DNA from: Actinomycetes bacterium
GTDB lineage: Bacteria; Actinomycetota; Acidimicrobiia; Acidimicrobiales; JABEUL01
Direction of reading: 5' to 3'
Length of the DNA stretch: 64,000 bases
Assembly: GCA_021852345.1 (NCBI GenBank)
Contig: JAJZNL010000001.1
Location: 1-64,000, forward strand
Under the pieces are notes generated by a model. The model was not told where the DNA came from. It made no database searches and saw nothing but the letters and a program-made list of their open reading frames with translations. Made by a program: the position numbers and the translations under genes. Shown here one piece after another: positions 38,357 to 47,116 of this stretch; positions within the stretch are counted from its first letter, which is position 1; each line of letters opens with the position of its first letter.

Positions 38357-39345
38357 TTAAAACTATCCACGATACTCAATTAGAACTTGGTTCAGAAGGC
38401 CCCGAAGTTGAGGTTCTCCAGCAAAAACTAGCCTCATTGGGTTATAAAATCAACGGAGGCGAGATCGGAATATTTGGAGACGAGACTTATCTTGTTTTAA
38501 CGCAATTTCAGGCAGACAGAAATCTTAAAATCGATGGTAAATGTACCGCCGATACGTGGAGACATCTGACTGAGGCCACCTGGAAACTCGGCGACAGGCT
38601 TTTATATCTGCGCAAACCAATGTTACGTGGCGACGATGTTGCAAAACTTCAAATTACGTTATCAAATTTGGGTTTTAGCAGCGGGAAGATTGACGGCATC
38701 TTTGGTCCGCAGACCTTGGAGGCAGTTGTTGATTTCCAACAGAACCAACATATCAACAACGATGGCATAGTAGGGCCGAATACGCTTAGAGCGTTAAATA
38801 GAGTCAGCCGCCCCGACACTTCACAAGTAACCTGCATTGATAATCTAAAAGAGTTTATTGAATTTAAATCTAAAATTCGCTCGATTCCAAACTTCAAGAT
38901 TGGAATCGGCGATATGGGTGGGTCCGATGTATTGGTACACCTTTTAAACAAAAAACTCGGCGCCTTTAATTTAAATACGGACGTACTGATGGGCTTAAAC
39001 GAAAGAGGAATCGTAACGCAAGCAAATAACTCAAACTACGACTTGTGTATATTTTTTCAGTACGATGAATTAATATACAGTTTTAATGTGTATCATTACA
39101 AAGGTTTCAGTTACGAATCTATGCCAGGGTTGGGATTGGGAAACTTAATTGCCGAAAAGCTATCGGCTTTAAACTTATGTACCGAAAGCGGAAATTCACT
39201 CGGCTGCTCATTCCCTATATTGCGGGAGACCAGAATGCCTACACTATTAATAGAATTGGGCACGCCCATCATTAAGCCAGCAAATTCTTACTTAATTGTG
39301 GATTCGGTATTTTCTGCAATTGCAGAATATATTTCTGCGAAATAA
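38356..39345 (+). CDS. cwlM: CwlM-type amidase-fold protein, probably inactive
   Basis: Two peptidoglycan-binding repeats (ELGSEGPEVEVLQQKLASLG... and LRGDDVAKLQITLSNLGF...), then an amidase_3 fold. The first conventional start is TTG 38437, but that cuts the first repeat; the frame is open back through ATT 38356 (overlapping the trxA stop) and CTG 38353, with AGAGGG 6-9 bases before. Of the amidase zinc residues, the first His (DPGHGG) is replaced by GDMGG, the second (S-IHAN) by FFQYDE, and only Glu in LLIELG remains. Mycobacterial CwlM is likewise a regulator of MurA, not a hydrolase. No signal peptide. Confidence 0.85.
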   Translation: MKTIHDTQLELGSEGPEVEVLQQKLASLGYKINGGEIGIFGDETYLVLTQFQADRNLKIDGKCTADTWRHLTEATWKLGDRLLYLRKPMLRGDDVAKLQITLSNLGFSSGKIDGIFGPQTLEAVVDFQQNQHINNDGIVGPNTLRALNRVSRPDTSQVTCIDNLKEFIEFKSKIRSIPNFKIGIGDMGGSDVLVHLLNKKLGAFNLNTDVLMGLNERGIVTQANNSNYDLCIFFQYDELIYSFNVYHYKGFSYESMPGLGLGNLIAEKLSALNLCTESGNSLGCSFPILRETRMPTLLIELGTPIIKPANSYLIVDSVFSAIAEYISAK

Positions 39346-39408
39346 TCAACCGAAACTAAAGTTATTATTTGAGCATAAATCTAAACCTTATTGTTCAATT
39401 CATGCTTA

Positions 39409-39423
39409 TTCACAGGCTGTGAA
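39409..39423. terminator. Short hairpin between convergent cwlM and parB
   Basis: TTCACAG-GC-TGTGAA, a tight inverted repeat. There is no T run, so a terminator role is weak; DnaA-box-like words are also present here. Confidence 0.3.
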
Positions 39424-39453
39424 CAAAACTGTGGATTAATTTTAAGTTAATAT

Positions 39454-40374
39454 TTATATGCTTTGGTTAAACATTAGCCTATAAATTCGTTCTAAATCCT
39501 CCAAAGTTGCAAAGTCAATCATAACTTTACCGCGTTTTCCGTTTAGCTGAACTTTTACACTTGTACTCAGTTTTTCGGCCAATAGCGACTCCAACTCAAA
39601 CAGACCTGGTGGGCGAAGCGGCTGCCGCCCGACAAGCCCAACAGATTCGGATTTTGATCGCTGATCGTCGAACCCGTGAGTTTCTTCGGTGATTTCCTCT
39701 GAATCATCAAAAGATTTCACCAGACTTTCGGTCTCTCTAACGCTCAACCCCTCGGTTGCAATTTGCTTTGCAAGCTCTTCCTGTAAATTTCTATCACTTA
39801 GAGACAGTAAGGCTCTGGCATGACCGGCCGTGATCTGTCCCAAATGGATTGCATTTTGTACTCCAGGGGACAATTGCAACAATCTGAGTGAATTGGTGAC
39901 GGCGGTCCTGCTTTTCCCAACTCTTTGGGCTATCATCTCATGTGTATAGCTATAGTCATCCATCAACCTGTTATAAGCCTCGGCTTCCTCAAGAGGATCC
40001 AAGTCATCCCTGTGCAGATTTTCGATTATAGTGTTTTCAAACTTTTTAATTTCGTCCAAATTTTGAATAAGTGCGGGAATGTTAAGTAATCCAACTCTTC
40101 TGGCCGCTCGCCATCTTCTTTCTCCCGCTATAAGCTCAAACTCATCATCACCTGTCTCACACACCAAAATAGGTTGAAGGACACCAACTTCGCCGATTGA
40201 AGCGGCAAGACCTGCCAGACTCTCCTCATCAAAGTGTTTTCGTGGTTGATTAGGATTTGGCTTTATTTTAGAGACGGATATCAACCGAAATTCCGATCGA
40301 CTCTCCACACCTACATCGGAAGGTATTAAGGCACCCAGACCCTTTCCCAACCCGCTCTTCCTGAAATTAGCCAT
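39454..40374 (-). CDS. parB: Chromosome partitioning protein ParB
   Basis: Product is 306 aa. N-terminal GLGKGLGALIP, CTP-binding part with NPNQPRKHFDEESL and ELIAGERRWRAARR, and a helix-turn-helix with IAQRVGKSRTAVTNSLRLL and ITAGHARALLSL. It binds parS and spreads as a CTP-dependent clamp. The start overlaps parA by 8 bases; two parS sites lie just upstream of parA. Confidence 0.96.
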   Translation of the reverse strand: MANFRKSGLGKGLGALIPSDVGVESRSEFRLISVSKIKPNPNQPRKHFDEESLAGLAASIGEVGVLQPILVCETGDDEFELIAGERRWRAARRVGLLNIPALIQNLDEIKKFENTIIENLHRDDLDPLEEAEAYNRLMDDYSYTHEMIAQRVGKSRTAVTNSLRLLQLSPGVQNAIHLGQITAGHARALLSLSDRNLQEELAKQIATEGLSVRETESLVKSFDDSEEITEETHGFDDQRSKSESVGLVGRQPLRPPGLFELESLLAEKLSTSVKVQLNGKRGKVMIDFATLEDLERIYRLMFNQSI

Positions 40375-41179
40375 GAGCCAATACCTCCTCTGCTAAGCAT
40401 TTATATGCGACGGATCCTTTTGACATCGGATCAAATATTGTGATTGGTTGTCCGAACGACGGTGCTTCCGAAATCCTTACGGATCGCGGAATTATAGTTT
40501 TACAAACTTTGTCTCCAAAGTGCTCTCTGACCTCGTCTACAACCTGAGTCGAAAGTTTGGTGCTTGCATTAAACATCGTCATTACAATAGTTGTTACTTC
40601 CAAAGTGGGATTTAAATTGGTTTTAACAAGTTGGACATTTTTTAGCAATTGACCCAACCCTTCCAGCGCATAATATTCACATTGGATCGGCACAAGTACT
40701 TCATTCGCTGCCGACAATCCGTTTACCGTAATTAAACCCAGCGACGGGGGACAGTCTATAAATACAAAATCATAATCACCCAAGACAAGATCGATGGCTT
40801 TTTTTAATTTAAGCTCACGACTGAAAGCAGAAACCAATTCAATGTCCGCACCTGCCAAGTCTATGGTAGCTGGAGCTAGAAATAAGTTCTTTACAGATGT
40901 GGCTTCAATCACATTTTCGAGTGGTACGTCATGTACCAACACATCATACATCGAATAATCAAAGTTTCTTGGGTCAATACCCAAACCGGTTGTGGCATTT
41001 CCCTGGGGATCCAAATCAATTATCAAAATCCGCCTCTTCAAATCCGCCAAAGCAGCGCTTAGATTTACGGTGGTGGTTGTTTTACCGACTCCCCCTTTTT
41101 GATTTGCCACAGCAAACACCTTGCAGTTGCCATTACTGGCTTCGGATTTATCAACACTTTTACTTTCAGTTTTCAACAA
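40367..41179 (-). CDS. parA: Chromosome partitioning ATPase ParA
   Basis: Product is 270 aa. Deviant Walker A KGGVGKTTTTVNL, DLDPQGNATTGLG, Walker B FVFIDCPPSLG. It moves ParB-parS complexes during segregation. TTG start with GAAAGG upstream. In an operon with parB; rsmG lies upstream on the same strand behind the parS gap. Confidence 0.96.
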   Translation of the reverse strand: MLKTESKSVDKSEASNGNCKVFAVANQKGGVGKTTTTVNLSAALADLKRRILIIDLDPQGNATTGLGIDPRNFDYSMYDVLVHDVPLENVIEATSVKNLFLAPATIDLAGADIELVSAFSRELKLKKAIDLVLGDYDFVFIDCPPSLGLITVNGLSAANEVLVPIQCEYYALEGLGQLLKNVQLVKTNLNPTLEVTTIVMTMFNASTKLSTQVVDEVREHFGDKVCKTIIPRSVRISEAPSFGQPITIFDPMSKGSVAYKCLAEEVLAHG

Positions 41180-41274
41180 TATGAGCCTTTCGGTATAGTT
41201 AAATAGCCAATTAATTAAATAAAAATCTAATAGATATGGTTTATAAGGTCAAAACTTAATTCCTAGACCCTAAA

Positions 41275-41290
41275 TGTTTCACGTGAAACA
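41275..41290. promoter_or_regulatory. parS site 1
   Basis: TGTTTCACGTGAAACA, a perfect match to the bacterial parS consensus, about 95 bases upstream of parA. Confidence 0.95.
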
Positions 41291-41508
41291 ATTCCCTATA
41301 ATTAATCATACAGGATACTTATCGAATAATAACGCATTGATATAAATTAATTAAAAACTTATATTAATCGTTTCTCGCCCTAATATTATTTCTGTTATTA
41401 GAGGAAATGCTTCTACAGCAAGTTTTTGTTGTGATTAGAAATTTGGATGTCACTATTTTGAGGTCGCCTGGCACCACCAATCATTTAGCAAAATAAGTCA
41501 TTACAACA

Positions 41509-41574
41509 TCTTTTTTAGAACCGCCTCTTTTTTAGAACCGCCCGTTGTTTAGAGCCGCCTGTTGTTTAAAAACC
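41509..41574. repeat. Short tandem repeat between the parS sites
   Basis: About four copies of a 15-17 base unit related to TTTTTTAGAACCGCC, degrading towards the right (GTTGTTTAGAGCCGCC, GTTGTTTAAAAACC). Confidence 0.65.
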
Positions 41575-41654
41575 ATATCAATTGCATTCAATTCCCACTA
41601 ATTGTATATGCTATTGATCTAAATCGATGAAGGCAGTTTTTGATACAGAATATA

Positions 41655-41670
41655 CGTTTCACGTGAAACA
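41655..41670. promoter_or_regulatory. parS site 2
   Basis: CGTTTCACGTGAAACA, identical to consensus in the central GTTTCACGTGAAAC, 380 bases from site 1. Confidence 0.92.
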
Positions 41671-41759
41671 CAGATTGATTAGTTCAAACAGTTTCGTTAA
41701 CTTGAACAATTAAATGATTTGATAAGTGTTTAAACTTCTAAAGCTTGCATGTTTATTCA

Positions 41760-42449
41760 CTATCTCTCACTATCTCTGCTTACCTCAAATAATGGAGATA
41801 GTTTTATAGCTTCTTTATCACGAGGAAAACGGGAATCGTTATTTTGAATTTTTTGAAATATCCAAAACCAATGGCCATCCAATTCCTCTTTTGACACATA
41901 TTGAATTCCTAATAAATTACATGCTTCAATAAATCTATTGTCTGTTTCGATGCAGTCCAGACTGTGAGCTGAAATTATCAGTTTTGAAGATACGCTCAAA
42001 ACTGGTGCTAAGTATTCTAAAGTTACGGGTAATCCTGCAAACAATCTGGCAGTTCCTAAATTATGCGAAACGTTTGGATTTCGCTTTTTATATGTTGCCG
42101 CGGATCCCCAAAAAACCTTGATCCGGTCATTTAGTTTTAGATATGTTGTTGCATCTTCTAAAAAATCTGCTCTTTTTTTAGAAGCCTCAACTAATGTAAT
42201 CGAAGCCCTGGGGTAGTCTTCAAGCAGTAATGCGATTACCAATCCAGGCAGTCCGCCTCCACTTCCGATGTCGACAATGTCTAAATTAGACAAGGCTAAT
42301 GATTGTCGCAGAATGCACTCAAAAAATAGAGCAGAGCTTTTAAGATGATTTAATATGTCACCTTTACCGACGTACCCCTCAAGTTGTGCCCTTTTAAGTA
42401 CATCCGTGAGGGGAGATTTGGCTAATTCTCTAAACTTAGATTCTTCCAA
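41760..42449 (-). CDS. rsmG: 16S rRNA (guanine527-N7)-methyltransferase
   Basis: Product is 229 aa. AdoMet motif LDIVDIGSGGGLPGLVIALL, LVEASKKRADFL and GTARLFAGLP identify RsmG (GidB). It begins 1 base before the end of jag, so the two are coupled. Confidence 0.94.
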   Translation of the reverse strand: MEESKFRELAKSPLTDVLKRAQLEGYVGKGDILNHLKSSALFFECILRQSLALSNLDIVDIGSGGGLPGLVIALLLEDYPRASITLVEASKKRADFLEDATTYLKLNDRIKVFWGSAATYKKRNPNVSHNLGTARLFAGLPVTLEYLAPVLSVSSKLIISAHSLDCIETDNRFIEACNLLGIQYVSKEELDGHWFWIFQKIQNNDSRFPRDKEAIKLSPLFEVSRDSER

Positions 42450-43310
42450 CTAATCTTCGGATTTTGGTCGTATTATCACATAACGCCTTGGTTCGACACC
42501 AGCAGAAGAAGTTTCAACTCCTTCAATGTCGGTGACTGCATTATGCACGATTCTTCGATCAACCGCACCCATAGGCTCCATTGCCTTGCTAACTTTGGAA
42601 GAAGCGACCTCGTGCGCCACTTGAATGGCGAAGTCTTTTAAAGCATCCTCACGTTTTGCCCTATATTTAGCAATATCCAAATTGATACGCGCAGGCCTTT
42701 CGTTAACTTTATTTTTAACTACCTGTCGTGTAATTTCTTGAATTGCAGATAAGGTAGCACCTTTTCTTCCGACTAAAAAGCCTAGGTTATCGCCACCAAT
42801 TGCCAATTCGATATTTTCATCTATTATTTCAGAGGTTACGGTCGCATCGACAGCCAAGACTTTAACCAATCCCGTTAAAAACTCTTCGCCGATTTGCTTT
42901 TCGTTTTGCATTTGCTCCATAGTTAATTTCTCCTCGCTTTTGTTAGGCTGTGTTACCTTCTTTTCCTTAGTAGGTTCAGGTTTTACTGCTACTTTTTTTT
43001 GATTAGAACTTCGTTTTCTAACTGGTTTTGAATCATCTCTTTTTGAATCGTCCCTTTTTGAATCGTCTCTGGATTTTTTAGCCGGTCTTGCAGCTTTTGA
43101 ACTCGTAGTTGTTTTCTTAAATCGGTTGTGCTGTAATCGAGGCTTGATTCTTGCTTTTATTTGCGCTTCATTTTTAACACGTCCAAACAGACCTACCTTA
43201 GGTTCTTCGATTACTTGAACTTCAATTTCATTCAAATCAACCTCTAAAATGGCCTTTACTTTTTCGACTGCCTCTTCAATAGATTTTCCGGATGCTTCTA
43301 TCCACTCCAT
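42450..43310 (-). CDS. jag: Jag/KhpB-like RNA-binding protein
   Basis: Product is 286 aa. Jag-N domain at about 1-50 (MEWIEASGKSIEEAVEKVKA, EEPKVGLFGRVKNEA), a basic linker with three RDDSK units, a KH domain with IGGDNLGFLVGRKGATLSAI and an R3H domain near the end (RIVHNAV). It binds RNA and affects cell division and envelope in Gram-positives. Lies between yidC and rsmG as in other origin regions. Confidence 0.93.
   Translation of the reverse strand: MEWIEASGKSIEEAVEKVKAILEVDLNEIEVQVIEEPKVGLFGRVKNEAQIKARIKPRLQHNRFKKTTTSSKAARPAKKSRDDSKRDDSKRDDSKPVRKRSSNQKKVAVKPEPTKEKKVTQPNKSEEKLTMEQMQNEKQIGEEFLTGLVKVLAVDATVTSEIIDENIELAIGGDNLGFLVGRKGATLSAIQEITRQVVKNKVNERPARINLDIAKYRAKREDALKDFAIQVAHEVASSKVSKAMEPMGAVDRRIVHNAVTDIEGVETSSAGVEPRRYVIIRPKSED
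43026..43070. repeat. 15-base tandem repeat in jag
   Basis: Three copies of TTTTGAATCRTCYCT encode the repeated RDDSK linker on the minus strand. Confidence 0.85.
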
Positions 43311-43312
43311 TG

Positions 43313-44296
43313 CTACTTTCTCCGTTTTTTATTTTTGGAACGGGGATGCGGTTTTTTTTGATCTCCGTTGGGTGTGTTTTTATTTGTTATGTTTTTATCT
43401 CTATCTTCAATTACTAGATCGGTGCCTCTATCCGTATTTTTTTGTTGCCTTTCGCTGTTGCCTAATACAAACGAACCGAAAATTTTTCTCTTAACGCCAT
43501 CAAAATCACCGCTGGCCAATCCAGGATGTCTAAAATATACAAATTCATATTGAAAAATTCGAACTAATGTCGAGACAAGATAATATACGCATACTCCTAC
43601 TGGAAGTATTAAGTAAAAAAACATAAAAGCGAGAGGCATTATTTTCTGCATCATAAATTGTGCTTGAGCATTCATCTGGTTATTTTGTGGCATACGAGAC
43701 GTCATTCTGTGCATCTGTATATATTGAAGTATCGTACCCACTACCAAAATTAAATAATACGGTATCGAAGATCCAAACGAACCGTGATGAGAAGTGATTT
43801 TATCAGACAGATTCATCCCGAAAGAGATCATGTTGCCGTGATTAGCCATAATACTATTATGTAAAATTGAATGTTTGGGGATATATGCGGGGTTAGGGGT
43901 AGAAACCAGTTTCTTGCCAACTTTTTTTGTAGAAACATTAGTCAACCCTTTGATCACGTTATAAAAAACAAACATAATGACCATTTGAGGAAGCAGAGGC
44001 AGGCAGCCTCCCGCTGGATTTACGCCTTCACGCTTAAATAACGCCATAGTCTCTTCTTGGCGTTTAGTTGGATCTGTTTTATAGAGTTCATTAATTTTCT
44101 TTATTTCAGGCTGAATCTTCTGCATCTTTGCGCTCGCTTTTATCGTACGCGCAATTAATGGGGTAAACGGGGTTATGGCTATAACAGTTAAAAGTCCAAT
44201 GGCAATGGCATAATTCGGAATTACGCTATATATAGCCGCAAGCAAAATACCAAATACTACATATAGTGGGTGAATGATTTGTGTTAATGATGACAT
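43313..44296 (-). CDS. yidC: Membrane protein insertase YidC
   Basis: Product is 327 aa, Oxa1/YidC core with about five membrane segments (IHPLYVVFGILLAAIYSVIP, GGCLPLLPQMVIMFVFYNVI, LAFMFFYLILPVGVCVYYLV) and a basic Lys/Arg tail typical of Gram-positive forms that touches the ribosome. The start overlaps the yidD end by 13 bases. Confidence 0.94.
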   Translation of the reverse strand: MSSLTQIIHPLYVVFGILLAAIYSVIPNYAIAIGLLTVIAITPFTPLIARTIKASAKMQKIQPEIKKINELYKTDPTKRQEETMALFKREGVNPAGGCLPLLPQMVIMFVFYNVIKGLTNVSTKKVGKKLVSTPNPAYIPKHSILHNSIMANHGNMISFGMNLSDKITSHHGSFGSSIPYYLILVVGTILQYIQMHRMTSRMPQNNQMNAQAQFMMQKIMPLAFMFFYLILPVGVCVYYLVSTLVRIFQYEFVYFRHPGLASGDFDGVKRKIFGSFVLGNSERQQKNTDRGTDLVIEDRDKNITNKNTPNGDQKKPHPRSKNKKRRK

Positions 44297-44553
44297 TTGG
44301 CCTCCGGAATGGGATCATAACCAGACCCGCCAATCGGATTACATCTTAAAACTCTATAAAAAGTAAGGAAGAATGCCTTAAAAAATCCGTAGTTTTCAAA
44401 AGCTTCTTTGCCATACTGTGAGCAACTAGGAGTAAATCTGCATGGAGACGGTTTTGTATATGTGGCAGATTGATACAAATTTATCAATTTAATAGCTATT
44501 TTGTTCTTTTGTTTCTTTTGTGTTGTTATAGTATCTACCACGGTCAAAATCAC
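44284..44553 (-). CDS. yidD: Membrane insertion efficiency factor YidD
   Basis: Product is 89 aa with LINLYQSAT, PSPCRFTPSCSQYGKEA and RVLRCNPIGGSGYDPIP, the YidD (DUF37) signature with three cysteines. Located between rnpA and yidC. The first residues before KIAIKLINLY may be longer than real. Confidence 0.93.
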   Translation of the reverse strand: MILTVVDTITTQKKQKNKIAIKLINLYQSATYTKPSPCRFTPSCSQYGKEAFENYGFFKAFFLTFYRVLRCNPIGGSGYDPIPEAKCHH

Positions 44554-44629
44554 CGGTTTATCTTTTAAATTTATTTTTGTTATATATTTCGTTAAATTTC
44601 TATACTGTTAATTCTTTATGTTATTAATT

Positions 44630-44959
44630 CTATGTATGAACTGAATTAGAGCTTTTTTTCATCGCTTTTAACAATTCTGTTTTTAAATCCAGATAGTTTT
44701 CACCGGATAGATCTTTGTATACAATAATTAAATAACTTCCTGGTAAAAGGCTCACCACTTCATCTAAAATTGCCGCTCTGAGCCTTCGTTTTATCGAATT
44801 GCGCACAACAGCTCCGCCAATTTTTTTGGTAATTACGAACGAAACGCCTAATACTTCCGACTTTGCGTATACAACGGAAAAATTTCTGCCTTTCGCACGC
44901 TGTTTAGAGTCTTTAAGCTCGTTAAATGCTTTTTTACCCTTTACCGGCGGCAGTTTCAC
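44630..44959 (-). CDS. rnpA: Ribonuclease P protein component
   Basis: Product is 109 aa. Contains [20 protein letters not shown] and [11 protein letters not shown], the RNR motif of the RNase P protein. GTG start overlaps the rpmH stop by 4 bases (GTGA). With P RNA it matures tRNA 5' ends. Confidence 0.93.
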   Translation of the reverse strand: MKLPPVKGKKAFNELKDSKQRAKGRNFSVVYAKSEVLGVSFVITKKIGGAVVRNSIKRRLRAAILDEVVSLLPGSYLIIVYKDLSGENYLDLKTELLKAMKKSSNSVHT

Positions 44960-45090
44960 GCGCTCAGCTTAGCCCTGCCCTTACGCCTGCGAGCTTTAAT
45001 AATTGCTTGGCCGGCTCTGTCAGCCATTCGATGCCTAAAACCATGTTTTTTGGCCCTTTTTCTGTTATTGGGTTGAAAAGTTCTCTTCAC
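44956..45090 (-). CDS. rpmH: 50S ribosomal protein L34
   Basis: Product is 44 aa: [43 protein letters not shown], the full L34 pattern. GTG start, preceded by AGGAAGG at proper distance. First gene of the rpmH-rnpA-yidD-yidC-jag-rsmG group leaving the origin on the minus strand. Confidence 0.95.
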   Translation of the reverse strand: MKRTFQPNNRKRAKKHGFRHRMADRAGQAIIKARRRKGRAKLSA

Positions 45091-45501
45091 TGAATACCTT
45101 CCTATCGGGATGTCTTCTTGTTTGATTAATCCTGTTTGATTAATTATGTTTGGTTTCTTAAACGTCCGTTAAACTAACCGCATTTAGCATAAACACAAAT
45201 AGTAGGATACCCTACCTAGATTTTGTAATCAAATAATCTTTAGTCTTATGTTTTAATCTTTTTTGATTCTACCATAAGCATTAAAAATGTTTTATGCTAT
45301 ACATCTATCCTAAACCATATCTTTGTCATAAATTTCAAAAACTTAAGGATGTAAATTATGTAATACTTAAATTATAGGCAATTTATGTGTAGGGTGTTGA
45401 TAAAATCAATACTCTGCAATAGGCACACAATACACAAAGGTTAAATTAAAGTTATCTGCCTGTGGATAACTTTGTGAATAAGAAGTTAGATATTAAGATA
45501 A
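45091..45501. other. rpmH-dnaA intergenic with DnaA boxes
   Basis: 411 AT-rich bases between divergent rpmH and dnaA. TGTTGATAA (45395-45403, one mismatch), TGTGGATAA (45461-45469, perfect DnaA box) and TGTGAATAA (45473-45481, one mismatch) lie just before dnaA, fitting DnaA autoregulation or an origin half. Confidence 0.7.
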
Positions 45502-46887
45502 ATGCTGATAGAAGACGTAGACGGCTTGTGGAAAACTTGTTCTGACGATATAAAATCGCAGGTTTCTGACGCCACGTGGAACATGTGGCTCGCTTCGGCA
45601 AACTTAGAAGGTTTGGATGGGGATTTAATCACGATTTCCGTACCGAGCAAAATTAATCTGGAAAGAATTGAAAAAGTATACAAGGGTATTATCGAAGAAT
45701 CATTTATTAAAATTTTAAACCACCCCATTAAAATAAAAATAAAATTGCGTTCAGTCGAAAACAGTGTACCTGTTCAACTAAATTTGGCAACTGAAAACAT
45801 TCCCATAGCTGTAGTTGAGCCCGTTAAAAATGCCAGATTAAAGATCAACGAAGATATTATTATTAATCCCGAATACGATTTTGGGTCATTTATTATAGGT
45901 CCTTCTAACCGGTTTGCCCATGCGGCGGCTATGGCCGTTGCCGAAAAACCGACTAAAGCATATAATCCGTTGTTTATTTACGGCGATACTGGGTTAGGAA
46001 AAACTCACTTACTCCATGCTATAGGTAACTACATAAAACAACACTTTCCAAATTATGTAATTAAATATGTTTCGACTGAAACTTTTATGAATGAATTTGT
46101 CGAAGCTTTGCGAATGAATACACCTACAGCCTTTAAAAGAAAATATCGTGAATGTGATGTTCTTTTAATAGACGACATTCAATTTATTGAAAACAAAGAT
46201 TCGCTTCAAGAAGAGTTTTTTCACACTTTTAATTCATTATATGAAGCAAGTAAGCAGGTGGTTATTAGTTCGGATCGACCTCCTAAAGCCCTTAAAACAT
46301 TAGAGCATAGACTAATAAGTCGATTCTCTTCGGGTTTAATAACAGATATTCAAGCTCCCGAACTGGAAACCAGACTGGCTATATTGACTTCAAAGTGTCA
46401 AAGGGAAGACATAAAGGTTAACTACGATGTGTTGGAATTTATAGCCAGCAACATAAAAGATAATATTAGGGAATTAGAGGGAGCTTTAATTCGCGTTAGT
46501 GCTTATGCATCGCTTTATAAACAGGAGTGTTCGCTAGAGAACGCCAAAACGGTTTTATCAGATATTGTTGACAGTAGGATTGAAAAAAACATTACGATTG
46601 ATTTAATAAGACAGATGACGGCTGATCAGTTTGGATTAACTGTAGAAGATTTATGTTCAAACTCACGAAGCAGACCATTGGTTTTAGCGAGACATGTTTG
46701 TATGTATCTATGTAAGGAGCTAACTAATTACAGTTACCCGACAATAGCAAAAGAGTTTGGAAACCGAGACCACACAAGTGTTTTATACGCCGTTGATAAA
46801 ATTTCATCTTTAATGGCTCAAAGACAGGCCGTATTTGAACAGGTTAGTACGCTAATATTAAAAATTAAAGGTGATAGAAACGAATAA
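45502..46887 (+). CDS. dnaA: Replication initiator DnaA
   Basis: Product is 461 aa. Domain I at the start (VDGLWKTCSDDIKSQVSDAT), a short linker, AAA+ domain with Walker A GDTGLGKTHLLHAIG and Walker B VLLIDDIQFIENK, and a C-terminal DNA-binding domain with NRDHTSVLYAVDKI. It opens the origin at DnaA boxes. First gene of the plus-strand group. Confidence 0.97.
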   Translation: MLIEDVDGLWKTCSDDIKSQVSDATWNMWLASANLEGLDGDLITISVPSKINLERIEKVYKGIIEESFIKILNHPIKIKIKLRSVENSVPVQLNLATENIPIAVVEPVKNARLKINEDIIINPEYDFGSFIIGPSNRFAHAAAMAVAEKPTKAYNPLFIYGDTGLGKTHLLHAIGNYIKQHFPNYVIKYVSTETFMNEFVEALRMNTPTAFKRKYRECDVLLIDDIQFIENKDSLQEEFFHTFNSLYEASKQVVISSDRPPKALKTLEHRLISRFSSGLITDIQAPELETRLAILTSKCQREDIKVNYDVLEFIASNIKDNIRELEGALIRVSAYASLYKQECSLENAKTVLSDIVDSRIEKNITIDLIRQMTADQFGLTVEDLCSNSRSRPLVLARHVCMYLCKELTNYSYPTIAKEFGNRDHTSVLYAVDKISSLMAQRQAVFEQVSTLILKIKGDRNE

Positions 46888-47116
46888 AAATTACTATATT
46901 TATCAATTTACCCTGTTTATTTTTGCCTTATGGCTGTGAATAACTTAAAATATTGTTAATAATTGTAATGGTTAAAAATTTAATTCACAAAATTTTGAAT
47001 AAGTGTGTATGTTTTTAAACAGCCAAATACATTAATTAAGCGGGAGTTTTATTAATTTATTCACAATTCACAGGTATTATTATTACTTTTAATACATATA
47101 TAAAGAAAGGATAGCT
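46888..47116. other. Candidate oriC (dnaA-dnaN gap)
   Basis: 229 very AT-rich bases with TGTGAATAA (46935-46943) and TTATTCACA (47057-47065), each one mismatch from the DnaA box and in opposite orientation, plus weaker relatives (TGTTAATAA). Origins of actinobacteria usually lie in this gap. The rpmH-dnaA gap carries the only perfect box, so the origin may be in two parts. Confidence 0.6.

Larger units (their letters stand above)
41180..41759. other. parS-containing intergenic region
   Basis: 580 bases between parA and rsmG with two parS sites and a short tandem repeat (listed separately). No gene seen. Confidence 0.7.
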
